Shown piece after piece: positions 1 through 8,241 of a stretch of DNA of 38,854 nt. The stretch comes from Bradyrhizobium sp. Ec3.3. Its GTDB lineage: Bacteria; Pseudomonadota; Alphaproteobacteria; Rhizobiales; Xanthobacteraceae. Each line of letters starts with the position of its first letter. The stretch's first letter is position 1. The DNA lies in assembly GCF_000472925.1 (NCBI RefSeq), contig NZ_AXAS01000069.1:1-38854 (forward strand), given 5' to 3'. The position numbers and the translations under genes are program-made. Under the pieces are notes generated by a model. The model saw only the letters and a list, made by a program, of their open reading frames with translations, searched no databases and was not told the origin of the DNA.

Positions 1-142
1 GCTTGACCCATTTGGCCACCGTCTTCGGTGTCGTATTGAACAGATCGGCCGCGCCAGCCTGGCTGAGCCCGCCTTGCGCCACGCTTCGGACCATCGCCTC
101 TCGACCTTTGGGCGTCAAAGGCGCATTCTTGTGGACGTTCAT
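1..142 (-). CDS. transposase, N-terminal part (IS481-like), partial
   Basis: This is the first 47 codons of a transposase that runs off the window. The protein begins MNVHKNAPLTPKGREAMVRS and continues into a helix-turn-helix (GLSQAGAADLFNTTPKTVAKW) that would bind the element's terminal repeat. The opening MNVHKNA.LTP.GRE is characteristic of IS481-family transposases in rhizobia. An AGGAGAG ribosome binding site lies just upstream of the ATG. The DDE catalytic domain is outside the window, so it is unknown whether the gene is intact. Confidence 0.7.
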   Translation of the reverse strand, partial: MNVHKNAPLTPKGREAMVRSVAQGGLSQAGAADLFNTTPKTVAKWVK

Positions 143-225
143 CTGGTCTCTCCTTGGAACACTGAAGCTTCGCAACCTCAGCTTCCTCGGTTCAGACCAG
201 ATGGACAACCTCCTGACAGGCCACA
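1..225 (-). mobile_element. end of an insertion sequence, IS481-like, cut by the window edge
   Basis: The left edge holds one end of an insertion element read on the minus strand. A transposase start lies at 142. It is preceded by about 80 bases of leader that end in TGTGGCCTGTCAGG near 225, which fits the TGT terminus typical of IS481/IS3-like elements. The other end lies outside the window, so the inverted repeat and target duplication cannot be checked. The exact outer boundary is an inference from the TGT motif. Confidence 0.55.
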
Positions 226-271
226 CCTAGTTCGCGGCCTTCGGAGTGCCAGACGTTGAGCGTGGAGCTGC

Positions 272-445
272 TCAGCGATTCCGGCTCATCGGCTGTCCGG
301 ATACCAGATCGATGAAATGGACGCGCGCGCAAGCAGGGCAGGTGAAGGCCTCAAAACTCCGCCCCTCTACGCCCTGCTGCTTTTCCAAATGAGTTTGCAC
401 ATTCATGCCCGTCTGGGGGCAACGAAAAACGATCAAATCGGCCAT
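272..445 (-). CDS. small zinc-ribbon-like protein, CPQTG family
   Basis: This is a 57-residue protein beginning MADLIVFRCPQTGMNVQ. It has one cysteine in an N-terminal CPQTG motif (about residues 9-13) and a CPAC pair at about 36-39 followed by a histidine, an arrangement that could hold one zinc ion. The protein at 13206-13412 has the same plan (CPQTG, then CPIC and a histidine), so the two are paralogues. No function is known to me. The ATG at 445 was chosen because the conserved part starts there, although no strong ribosome binding site precedes it. A longer in-frame form could start at 520. Confidence 0.55.
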   Translation of the reverse strand: MADLIVFRCPQTGMNVQTHLEKQQGVEGRSFEAFTCPACARVHFIDLVSGQPMSRNR

Positions 446-535
446 AGAGACAGAATGACCAAGCCGACTCTGTCGTCCTTGATCTGGATCAGTTTTAGAA
501 TCGTCCCAGCTCTGCGGCATCCTCTCGCAAATGCG

Positions 536-558
536 AAGGGGGCCCGAAGGGCCCCCTT
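536..558 (-). terminator. probable terminator hairpin
   Basis: A perfect 10-base-pair stem (AAGGGGGCCC pairing with GGGCCCCCTT) with a 3-base loop lies 5 bases beyond the stop codon of the gene at 563-823. The following T-tract is weak, so termination is an inference from position and stem strength. Confidence 0.5.
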
Positions 559-562
559 AAGA

Positions 563-823
563 TCACCAACGGCGCCAGCCGTAATAGCGCGGGCCGTAAT
601 AGCGCGGACCATAATATCTGGGTCCGTAATCGGGTGCATAGAGGTAACGATTATAGTAGCTCGGCTGCCGCCAGCAGCGCCCCCAAGCGTCGCAGACCAA
701 GCGGACTTGCTCGGCATCTGACGACACCTGCGGAGCAGGCGCAACTGGCATGGCCGACGCGGCCGGCGATGCTGTGACCGCAGCGAGTAACGACGCAGCA
801 GCGAGGCCAATTCTAAACTTCAT
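563..823 (-). CDS. small secreted protein with Tyr/Arg/Gly repeat tail
   Basis: This is an 86-residue protein with a clear Sec signal peptide (MKFRIGLAAASLLAAVTASPAASA). A short middle region contains two cysteines (VRLVCDAWGRCW), and the tail is built from repeated YYGPR units (YGPRYYGPRYYGPRYYGWRRW). It is probably periplasmic or surface-exposed. Such small GPRYY-tailed proteins are common in Bradyrhizobium, with no function known to me. The start at 823 is supported by an AAGGAAG ribosome binding site; an upstream in-frame start at 913 would place the signal peptide internally. A hairpin at 536-558 follows the stop. Confidence 0.7.
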   Translation of the reverse strand: MKFRIGLAAASLLAAVTASPAASAMPVAPAPQVSSDAEQVRLVCDAWGRCWRQPSYYNRYLYAPDYGPRYYGPRYYGPRYYGWRRW

Positions 824-1065
824 GATGTGTCTTCCTTTGCTTACCGGCGCCAAGATATCGAATTGGTTCTGATCAAATTGTGGCGGAACCGAAATGTAAT
901 GCTGATGAACCAATCTTCAGCCAGGCGGTTACGAAGCCGGGACATTGGCTCCCGCGCGGCGCCGCTTTGATACTTGATCTTGCGCAATTCGCGCGCGCGC
1001 CGGCGCCTCTAGTCTGCGTCTCGTGGGAGCGGCGATGCGCCGGTCCCTCAAGAAGGTGACCCACC

Positions 1066-1476
1066 ATGCGGACCATTCCCAGCCTGTCGATCTCGCCAGA
1101 GAAGGTCTTCTTCATCATCGCGAAGGCGCGCCAGTCCGACAGCGGGGCGGACGGGGGCGGTGTCATCCTGGACAGCGGCGACGACGACATGAGCTATGGC
1201 CGCGGCGGCCGCGGAGAGGCGACCGACCGCGCGGAGCTGGCTGGCTTCATCCGCGACCTCAATGTCGACGAGCAGATTGATCTCGTGGCGTTGACTTGGC
1301 TCGGCCGCGGCGACGGCGACCTTTCCACATGGCGCGAGCTGCAGGCCCAGGCCGCCCAGGCCCACAACAATCGTACCGCCTCCTATCTGATCGCGACGCC
1401 GATGCTCGCGGACTATCTGGAGGAGGCGATGACGCAGTTCGGCAAGTCCTTCGAGGAGTTCGAAGGTCATCTCTGA
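1066..1476 (+). CDS. DUF3775 domain protein
   Basis: This 136-residue cytoplasmic protein matches the DUF3775 family along its whole length. It opens with a SLSISPEKVFFIIAKAR segment, has a low-complexity acidic/glycine stretch (residues 27-50), and ends with the conserved block LNVDEQIDLVALTWLGRGDG, then AHNNRTASYLIATPMLADYLEEA. The family has no assigned biochemical role and no catalytic motif is visible. The start at 1066 has an AAGGTG ribosome binding site. The gene stands alone, followed after 70 bases by the host-attachment-family gene on the same strand. Confidence 0.8.
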   Translation: MRTIPSLSISPEKVFFIIAKARQSDSGADGGGVILDSGDDDMSYGRGGRGEATDRAELAGFIRDLNVDEQIDLVALTWLGRGDGDLSTWRELQAQAAQAHNNRTASYLIATPMLADYLEEAMTQFGKSFEEFEGHL

Positions 1477-1546
1477 CCGGCCGGCTTGCATAGCTTTTGT
1501 GCGGGGTAGCCTCTCGTTGCGCCCACGCCATTCCTGGAGTGCTGCA

Positions 1547-2008
1547 ATGACCAAGATGAGGATCGACAAGGGCGAATGGATCGTCGTGTGCGACGGGCGC
1601 AAGGCGCTCATCCTGGAGAACATCGGCGACGAGATGTTTCCGAACCTGCATACGAGAGAGGTGCACGAGCAGCCGAACCCGTCGACCAGCGCCCAAGGCA
1701 CCGACGCGCCGGGCACCTTGCACACCGCGCTCGGCGGTGCGCGCAGCTCGGTCGAGCAGACCGACTGGCATGATGAGGCCGAGCGTGCCTTCCTGAAGAG
1801 CCTGGCTGGCCGGCTCGATAGCGCGGTCGCATCGGGCGAGACCGCTGCGCTGACCATGGTCGCCTCTCCCCGCGCGCTCGGCATGATCCGGGCCGATTAC
1901 TCGGACGCCGTGCGCAAGGCGTTGCATGGCGAGGTCGGCAAGGACCTCGTCAAGCTGCCGATCTATGAGATCGAGAAACAGCTCCTGGCGTCCGGCGCGC
2001 CACGATAG
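1547..2008 (+). CDS. host attachment family protein (baeRF-like)
   Basis: This 153-residue protein resembles the rhizobial/Agrobacterium 'host attachment protein' group, which is related to bacterial and archaeal release-factor-1-like (baeRF) domains. Supporting features are the N-terminal KGEWIVVCDGRKALILEN strand-turn, the central H.AER.FLKSLAGRL region and the C-terminal ASPRALGMIRADYSDAVRKA, KDLVKLPIYEIEKQLL block. The original attachment phenotype is weakly established, and a ribosome- or RNA-associated role is an inference from the fold family. The start at 1547 follows a GGAG site. An in-frame start at 1499 lacks such support. Confidence 0.75.
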   Translation: MTKMRIDKGEWIVVCDGRKALILENIGDEMFPNLHTREVHEQPNPSTSAQGTDAPGTLHTALGGARSSVEQTDWHDEAERAFLKSLAGRLDSAVASGETAALTMVASPRALGMIRADYSDAVRKALHGEVGKDLVKLPIYEIEKQLLASGAPR

Positions 2009-2040
2009 GGTTGCCGCCGGCAGTGCGCCGGCGCATCCCT

Positions 2041-2304
2041 TCAGTAGCAGGGGTGCCGGCGCCTATCCTGGCCGATATAGGCGGCTGAGCTCTGGTAACA
2101 CTGAATGGTCGACGGTCCGTCGTAATAGGCGAAGCTGCCGGGCGTGACCCCCGGACCGTAATTGTGGATGTAGCTGATCGGGTAGGGCAGCGGATTGACG
2201 TGGTAGTGGTGGTACCGGTGATGGACCCGCGCCTCGGACAGGCTCGGGGCGAGCGTCACCACCGACAGGGCGGCGACCGCCGCAAGGCACTTCAACTTGC
2301 TCAT
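2041..2304 (-). CDS. small secreted protein of unknown function
   Basis: This is an 87-residue protein with a Sec signal peptide (MSKLKCLAAVAALSVVTLAPSLSEA). The mature part of about 60 residues is rich in histidine, tyrosine and proline (HHRYHHYHVNPLPYP) and has two cysteines in the C-terminal half (TIQCYQSS and RRRHPCY) that could form a disulfide in the periplasm. The start is supported by a GGAGA site. It converges with the gene ending at 2008. The histidine-rich segment could bind metal, but this is speculative. Confidence 0.65.
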   Translation of the reverse strand: MSKLKCLAAVAALSVVTLAPSLSEARVHHRYHHYHVNPLPYPISYIHNYGPGVTPGSFAYYDGPSTIQCYQSSAAYIGQDRRRHPCY

Positions 2305-2593
2305 CTTGATTCTCCGGAAGCCGACCTAACCGACAACGATCTTATAGCGATTTGCGACCCATAGGGCACCCGCTTTGCGGCGGTAAACGGGGTGAAATTC
2401 CACAGATTAGCGCCTTGATGCGGCCGGGACTGCCGCCGAGTCCGAAGGCCTGCCCATTTTTGGCCTTTTCCGGATGCTTAACGAATTCCCAACACAGTTT
2501 GGCCAAGAGTTCGTTAGCATCCGGTGGCCGGCCCCTTGGGGGGTCTCTTTGAGGTCGGCTCCCTTCAAACCAGGCTTCAGCCGTTACTCCGCA

Positions 2594-3040
2594 ATGCGCA
2601 TCACGCCCATCAGCCTGCTGTTGCTGTCCTGCGTCGCCGCGGCACCTGCGCGCGCGGATTTGCACATCACGCGCGACCACGGCGGTTACGTCGAGGAATA
2701 CAAGGCCAAGTACAAGCGTGTCCGTGACAAGGGCGAGCGGGTCATCATCGACGGCATCTGCAATTCGGCCTGCACCCTGGTCCTGGGCATCGTGCCCATG
2801 AACAAGATCTGCGTGACGCCGCGCGCCAGCCTCGGCTTCCATCAGGCCTATTACGACAAGGCGTTCACCTTCGGCATCAAGGTGACCAGCGCCGAGGGCA
2901 CGTCCGACCTGATGTCCTACTACCCGGGCGCGGTGAAGGACTGGATCCAGCGCAATGGTGGGCTCACCACCGAGATGAAGAAGATCAAGAACGGCGTCGA
3001 TCTCTGGAAGATCGTCGATCCCTGTCCCGACGAGTGGTGA
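2594..3040 (+). CDS. periplasmic ClpP/SppA-like protein (COG3904-like)
   Basis: This 148-residue protein has a signal peptide cleaved after about residue 21 (MRITPISLLLLSCVAAAPARA). The mature part has GGYVEEYKAKYKRVRDKGERVIIDG, then CNSACTLVLG and ICVTPRASLGFHQAYY. This pattern is typical of predicted periplasmic proteins of the ClpP/crotonase fold. Ser58 in NSACT sits where the nucleophile of SppA-like peptidases would be, and His83 in GFH is a candidate partner. Three cysteines (56, 60, 73) are unusual for this fold and may form a disulfide. Protease activity is inferred. Starts upstream of 2594 would bury the signal peptide. Confidence 0.65.
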   Translation: MRITPISLLLLSCVAAAPARADLHITRDHGGYVEEYKAKYKRVRDKGERVIIDGICNSACTLVLGIVPMNKICVTPRASLGFHQAYYDKAFTFGIKVTSAEGTSDLMSYYPGAVKDWIQRNGGLTTEMKKIKNGVDLWKIVDPCPDEW

Positions 3041-3147
3041 GCGGCCGAGCCAGCTGAGGTCGTCCTCGACGCAGCCGACACGTCCCTCGTCCAGCGCAGC
3101 ATCAGACCCGCCAAATTCGCAATTGCCGCCCCGCCCTTGGTCGGGCA

Positions 3148-4032
3148 ATGAGAACGGCAACGAATCATAATCAAGAAAATTGGGCCGCACGCGCGGCGCC
3201 GGTCCTCTTCGTCCTGCTGTGGAGCACCGGGTTCATCGCCACCAAATCCGTCGTCAACAACGCCGATCCCTTGACCTACCTCGCCATCCGCATGGCGATC
3301 GTGGTCGGGTTGATGGCGATCATCGTGGCAATTGCACGTCCCAAATGGCCGGACGGGACCGGCATCGCCCACAGCGCGGTCGCTGGCATTCTCGTCCACG
3401 GCTTCTATCTCGGCGGCACCGCGATTGCGATCGCGCATTCGATTCCCGCCGGTCTCTCCGCGCTCATCCCGGGCCTCCAGCCGATCCTGACCTCGACCAT
3501 CGCCAATCGTTGGCTCGGCGAGCGGGTGACGCCGCTGCAATGGGGCGGGCTCTTGCTCGGTCTCGGTGGTGTGGTGCTGATCCTGCACAATCGTCCCATG
3601 ACCGGAGAGGCCGGTCTCGGATGGCTCGCCTCGGTCGTCTCGCTGATCAGCATCACTCTCGGCACGCTCTACCAGCGCCGCTACTGCAACCACATCGACT
3701 GGCGTGCCGGCAATCTCGTGCAATATGTCGCAGTGACGCTGTTCTTTGCGACAGGCGCCTTCGCCTTCGAGGACCGCGTGGTGCATTGGACACGGGAGTT
3801 CGTGCTGGGGCTTGCCTGGCTCGCGGTGGTGCTCTCGATTGGGTCAATCGGCCTGTTGTACTGGCTGATCCGGCATTCGGCCGCGACCGCGGTTGCGAGT
3901 CTGTTCTATCTCGTCCCGGCGGTCACGGCGCTGATGGCCTACCTGCTGTTCGGTGAAAGGCTCGATGCGGTGGCCGTTGCCGGGATGGCGATCTGCGCGG
4001 CGGCGGTATTCCTGGTCAACAAACGCGCCTAG
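3148..4032 (+). CDS. DMT-superfamily transporter (EamA type)
   Basis: This 294-residue inner-membrane protein has about ten hydrophobic helices arranged as two EamA repeats of five. The first repeat begins APVLFVLLWSTGFIATKSVVNNADPLTYLAIR and ends with LGERVTPLQWGGLLLGLGGVVLIL. The second ends with YLLFGERLDAVAVAGMAICAAAVFLV. The paired '(L/F)GER' motifs at the end of helix 4 of each half are typical of drug/metabolite transporters. The direction is probably export, substrate unknown. The gene stands alone and converges with the lysine-rich gene ending at 4123. Confidence 0.85.
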   Translation: MRTATNHNQENWAARAAPVLFVLLWSTGFIATKSVVNNADPLTYLAIRMAIVVGLMAIIVAIARPKWPDGTGIAHSAVAGILVHGFYLGGTAIAIAHSIPAGLSALIPGLQPILTSTIANRWLGERVTPLQWGGLLLGLGGVVLILHNRPMTGEAGLGWLASVVSLISITLGTLYQRRYCNHIDWRAGNLVQYVAVTLFFATGAFAFEDRVVHWTREFVLGLAWLAVVLSIGSIGLLYWLIRHSAATAVASLFYLVPAVTALMAYLLFGERLDAVAVAGMAICAAAVFLVNKRA

Positions 4033-4122
4033 CCGCGCGGCGGACTTCGCCGCGGCCGGGCGAGAAGCGTGTGCAGAGCCGCCGGACGCTGGGCACCCGG
4101 AGGCCTGGTCTCAGGTCCGCGA

Positions 4123-4398
4123 TCAGCGCTTGGCTTTTTTCTTTTTCTTGGCGGCTTTCTTTGCAGTCTTCTTGGCGGCCTTCTTGGGAGCCTTCTTCGC
4201 GGCTTTCTTCTTGGAGGCCTTCTTCTTGGAGGCCTTCTTGGCCTTCTTCGCCGTCTTCTTCTTCGTCGCTACTTTCTTTGCGACCTTCTTGGCGGCTTTC
4301 CGGGCCTTCTTCGGCGCGGGCTTGGCAGCCTCTTTCGGTGGTTCGGCGACGGGCGTCGCTTCGATCGCAGGCTCAATGACGGGTGTGTCGTCGTTCAT
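4123..4398 (-). CDS. lysine/alanine-rich histone H1-like protein
   Basis: This 91-residue protein has an acidic and proline-containing N-terminus (about residues 1-22) followed by an almost uninterrupted run of K, A and a few S/T residues built from repeats such as KKAAKKAPKKAAKK. Such tails bind DNA non-specifically, so it is probably a nucleoid-associated protein like the H1-like proteins of other bacteria. The start at 4398 has GGGGGA upstream; a TTG at 4410 is possible. It lies 66 bases downstream of the photolyase on the same strand and may be co-transcribed. The repeat makes slippage or misassembly possible. Confidence 0.75.
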   Translation of the reverse strand: MNDDTPVIEPAIEATPVAEPPKEAAKPAPKKARKAAKKVAKKVATKKKTAKKAKKASKKKASKKKAAKKAPKKAAKKTAKKAAKKKKKAKR

Positions 4399-4464
4399 GT
4401 CGTCCCCCAAGGTTTGAACGGAGCGATGACGATAGCGGGATTCGACAACCTGTCAAAGCAACGC

Positions 4465-5905
4465 TCAACCTCTGCGGATCTTCGCGTAAGCTGCGAGCGC
4501 GCGCTCACGCCCCTTAGCATGATCGACCAGCGGACGCGGGTAGTTGTGGCCGAGTTCGACGCCTGCGCTCGCAAGCTCGATCGGTGTCGCCTGCCAGGGT
4601 TGATGGACCAGCTTCGCCGGCAGATGCCTAAGTTCGGGCACCCAGCGCCGCACATAGGTGCCATCAGGATCGAACTTCTCGCCCTGGAGCACCGGATTGA
4701 AGACTCGGAAATAGGGCGCGGCATCGGCGCCGCAGCCGGCCACCCATTGCCAATTGGCCGGGTTGCTGCCGGGGTCGGCATCGACCAGCGTGTCCCAGAA
4801 CCACTCTTTCGCCCTGTCGCCAGTCGATCAGGAGATGCTTGACCAGGAAGGAGGCCACGACCATCCGCACCCGGTTGTGCATCACGCCGCTGTGCCAGAG
4901 CTCGCGCAGGCCGGCATCGACTATGGGATAGCCGGTCCGGCTGCGCTGCCAGGCGGCGAGCGCCTTCGCGTCGTGCTTCCACGGGAACCCATCGAAGCCG
5001 GGTTGCAGGTTCTCCGTCGCGAGATCGGGATGGTCGAACAGGAGGTGACGGCAGAACTCGCGCCAGCCGAGCTCGCCGAGGAATTTCTCGACACCGCTCG
5101 CAAGGGCCGGGTCCTCGGCGGCGGCAAAGCGCGCGGCGTGCCAGAGCTGGCGCGGGCTGATCTCGCCGAAGCGCAGGTGCGGCGACAGCCGTGAGGAGCC
5201 CGGCAGGTCAGGCCGGTCGCGGTCGCTGGCATAGTCGCGCGCGGTGGTCTTGAGGAAATTGCGCAGCCGGCCGTGGGCGTGGGTCTCGCCGGGCTGCCAG
5301 CTCTCGCGCAAGCCGCCGGCCCAATCGGGCCGTGCCGGTTCGAGCCCGAAACTTTCGAGGGTATCGCTCGCAAGCTCCGGACCTGCGCGCAGCGCCTTCG
5401 GCGCCGGCAGCGGCTTGGGCGGATCGCCCAGCGCCAGCACGCGCCGCCAGAATGGCGTGAACACGCGCAGGCCGCGGCCGTCCTTGTTGCGGATCGTGCT
5501 TGGCGAAGCCAGGAGGTCACCCAGGAAGCTTCGTGAGGCCACGCCGAGCTTTGTGAGGCTCCCCTTGAGTTTTGTCTCAAGCGCTTGATGTGGAGCCTGC
5601 GCGATCTCGTTCCAGTAGACTGCGGCCGCTTCGCTTTCGCGTGCCACCTGAGGGATCACCTTGGCCGCCGGTCCTCTGCGTAGCGTGAGCGCGCCCCCGA
5701 TCGCGGCGAGGCTTGCGGCAAGTGACCGCAGCGACTGCGCCAGCCACCAGCGCGCTGCGCCACCGAGCGGCCGTCCCACGGTGTCGTCGAGGACGTAGAG
5801 GCAGATCACCGGCGCGCCAGTCCGTGCGGCGGCGTGGAGGGCCAGGTGGTCTGAGAGTCGCAGGTCATCGCGGAACCAGACGATGATAGGCGGTGGGCCC
5901 GGCAT
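4465..5905 (-). pseudogene. phr: deoxyribodipyrimidine photolyase, frameshifted
   Basis: The reading frame encodes a class I photolyase/cryptochrome, the FAD enzyme that repairs UV-induced pyrimidine dimers in light. The N-terminal domain starts MPGPPPIIVWFRDDLRLSDH. The FAD-binding domain has SSRLSPHLRFGEISPRQLWH, ELGWREFCRHLL, SRTGYPIVDAGLRELWHSG and MHNRVRM. The frame then breaks at the TTT of 4807-4809, where removing one base restores DWRQGEEWFWDTLVDAD, then PANWQWVAGCGADAAPYF and a normal C-terminus ending at 4465. The repaired protein would be 479 residues, the usual length. As sequenced, the first frame runs on out of frame to 4664. This is either a recent pseudogene or a one-base read error. 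Confidence 0.85.
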
Positions 5906-6024
5906 GGTCGGAAATGATCCCCGTTACCTTTGGAAAACAAGCCGCCGGCCGTAGTTGCGAACCGCCGTTAATGCGATCGTAAGCCGCCCCCTTCAAGTAT
6001 ACGGCGTCTTGTTGGGGGAGTTAC

Positions 6025-7761
6025 ATGTCCGATCCATCGACTGGGAAGGTCCTGCCGCAGTTCAGGTTCAAGCTCGGCACCAAGTCAATGCTGTGCGCGG
6101 TGCTCCTGATTGCGGTGAATACGGCACTCGTGGTCGGTGCGGGCTATTGGTCTCTCACGTCCGAGTTCAACGATCGCGCGCTGCGCGACATCGAGGTCAA
6201 TCTGCGCACGCTGGCGCTCGCTTTCGCCGAGATCGTTCCCGACGCCAGGATCACGATGAGGGACGGCATGGTCGTCCGCGCCGAGATCCCCAAGATGCCC
6301 GACTTCAAGGACCACGCGATCGTCGATCGCGCCGTGTCCTATGTCGGCGGCAATGCCACGTTGTTCGTGTTCGACGAGGCCAGCGGGCAGTTCGTCCGCC
6401 GCTCGACCAACGTGAAGAAGGAGAATGGCGACCGCGCCGTCGGCACCCAGCTTGCCGCCGATCACCCCGGCCAAGGCCCCTTGCGCAAGGGCGAAGCCTA
6501 CAAGGGCCCGGCCACGCTGTTCGGCAAGTCCTTCATGACCGCCTATTTCCCGGTCTCGGATACGGCCGGCAAGGTCGTCGGCATTCTCTATGTCGGCATC
6601 CCCATGGCGCAGTTCGAGAGCATGATGGCGGAGACGATCCGCAACATGGCGATTGCCGCCGGCATCGCCGCGCTGCTGGTGCTCGCTCTGACCATGCTGG
6701 TCGTGCGCCGCGTGACCAGGCCGCTGAGCTCGGTGACGAACTCGCTGACGGCGCTGGCAAATGGCCGGGACGACATCACCATCGATTGCGAGGACCGGGC
6801 GGACGAGATCGGTGAGATCGCGCGCACGGTCGCGGTGTTCAAGAGCAATTCGCTGGAGCGGGCGCGCCTGCGCAGCGAGCAGGCAGCGACGACGGCGGCT
6901 GCTGCCGAGCAGCGCAAGTCCGAGCTGCGTAACTTCGTCGACGAGTTCCGCGGCAGTGTCGGCGGCATCCTCAATAACGTGCTGGACTCCTCGGGCGAAT
7001 TCGAGCGCGTGGCCCGGCAGCTGACCGATGCCGCGCGTTCGACCGCCCAGCTGTCGGCGCAGTCCGCGGGCGCTTCCGAGACCGCCTCCGACCACGTGAA
7101 GTCGGCGGCTGCGGCCTCCGACGAGCTCTCCAAGTCGATCACCGAGATCACCCGCAGGGTGCAGGAGTCGAACGAGATCTCCGCCGAGGCGGTGCGGCAG
7201 GCGGAGGCTACCGACCAGCGCATCGCGCAGCTTTCGGAAGCCGGCGCCCGCATCGGCGACGTGGTCAAGCTGATCACATCGATCGCCGAACAGACCAATC
7301 TGCTGGCGCTCAATGCCACCATCGAGGCAGCGCGCGCAGGCGATGCGGGACGCGGCTTTGCGGTGGTGGCCCAGGAGGTCAAGACGCTCGCCGGACAGAC
7401 CGCCAAGGCAACCGACGAGATCTCCAGCCAGATCGCCAGCATGCAGCTCGCGACCGAAGAGTCGGTCGTCGCCATCAAGGCGATCGGCCAGACCATCGAG
7501 CGCATCAGCGGCATCGCCACGTCAATCTCTGCGGCGGTCGAGCAGCAGAGGAGCGCCACCCACAACATCGCCGGCAGCGTCCGGGCCGCGGCGAGCGGCA
7601 CGGCTGACGTTGCGGCCAATGTCCGTCACGCGGCCAAGGGCGCGAACGAGACCGGCGAGACCTCGAGCCGGATGTTCGCCTCGGCTCAGGCGCTGTCGGG
7701 CGAGAGCCTCAATCTGAAGGCAGAGGTCGAGAGATTTCTTGACCGCGTGCGCGCGGCCTGA
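6025..7761 (+). CDS. methyl-accepting chemotaxis protein
   Basis: This 578-residue membrane receptor reports a ligand to CheA/CheW. There is a first membrane helix at about 22-44 and a periplasmic single-Cache-like sensor at about 45-200 (DGMVVRAEIPKMPDF, NATLFVFD, GKSFMTAYFPVSDTAGKVVGILYVGIP). A second helix at about 207-228 is followed by a HAMP domain and the long signalling coiled coil. The conserved hairpin reads EQTNLLALNATIEAARAGDAGRGFAVVA. No C-terminal CheR-tethering pentapeptide is present. The Cache type often binds small organic acids, but the ligand here is unknown. The start is supported by GGGGGAG. No chemotaxis operon surrounds it. Confidence 0.92.
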   Translation: MSDPSTGKVLPQFRFKLGTKSMLCAVLLIAVNTALVVGAGYWSLTSEFNDRALRDIEVNLRTLALAFAEIVPDARITMRDGMVVRAEIPKMPDFKDHAIVDRAVSYVGGNATLFVFDEASGQFVRRSTNVKKENGDRAVGTQLAADHPGQGPLRKGEAYKGPATLFGKSFMTAYFPVSDTAGKVVGILYVGIPMAQFESMMAETIRNMAIAAGIAALLVLALTMLVVRRVTRPLSSVTNSLTALANGRDDITIDCEDRADEIGEIARTVAVFKSNSLERARLRSEQAATTAAAAEQRKSELRNFVDEFRGSVGGILNNVLDSSGEFERVARQLTDAARSTAQLSAQSAGASETASDHVKSAAAASDELSKSITEITRRVQESNEISAEAVRQAEATDQRIAQLSEAGARIGDVVKLITSIAEQTNLLALNATIEAARAGDAGRGFAVVAQEVKTLAGQTAKATDEISSQIASMQLATEESVVAIKAIGQTIERISGIATSISAAVEQQRSATHNIAGSVRAAASGTADVAANVRHAAKGANETGETSSRMFASAQALSGESLNLKAEVERFLDRVRAA

Positions 7762-7841
7762 TCGGCGCGGCGGGCTGAAACCATCCGGCCTGCCACGTCG
7801 TAGCTTGCGGCATCATGTGGCGTCCGGACGGGGAGGCTGAC

Positions 7842-8236
7842 GTGAACCGCGCGATCGTGCTGTACCTTGCGACGTTGGTCGTCCTGATGGGCCTGGATTT
7901 CCTGTTCCTGGGCCTGATCGCGAACAGCTTCTTCGTCGCAGAGGTCGGCGAGATGCTGGGCGAGCTGAAGCCTGTGCCGGCGGCGCTGTTCTACCTTCTC
8001 TATGTCGTCGGCGTGCTGGTGTTCGTCAGCGGATCGAAGGATGCGACCTGGCAATCGACGCTGCTCTATGGAGCTCTGTTCGGGCTGTTCTGTACGCGAC
8101 CTTCGACCTGACGGCGCTGGCGCTGCTTAGGGCCTGGAGCTGGCCGGTCGCGCTGGTCGACATCGGCTGGGGTGCAGCGGTGACCGCGGTCTCATCGACC
8201 GCGGGTCTCTTGGTGGCGGACCGTACGACCGGGTAG
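7842..8236 (+). pseudogene. DUF2177 membrane protein, frameshifted
   Basis: The first frame (GTG at 7842, GGGGAGG upstream) gives NRAIVLYLATLVVLMGLDFLFLGLIA and ALFYLLYVVGVLVF, ending LLYGALFGLF, all typical of the four-helix DUF2177 family. It then leaves frame and stops at 8111. From the TAC at 8093 another frame continues with YATFDLTALALLRAWSW, VALVDIGWGAAVTAVSS and a stop at 8234-8236. Adding one base between 8088 and 8092 (TTCTGTAC to TTCTTGTAC) restores GLFLYATFDL and a 131-residue protein, the normal family length. The lesion is a one-base deletion, biological or a read error. The family's function is unknown. Confidence 0.75.
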
Positions 8237-8241
8237 GGCCG

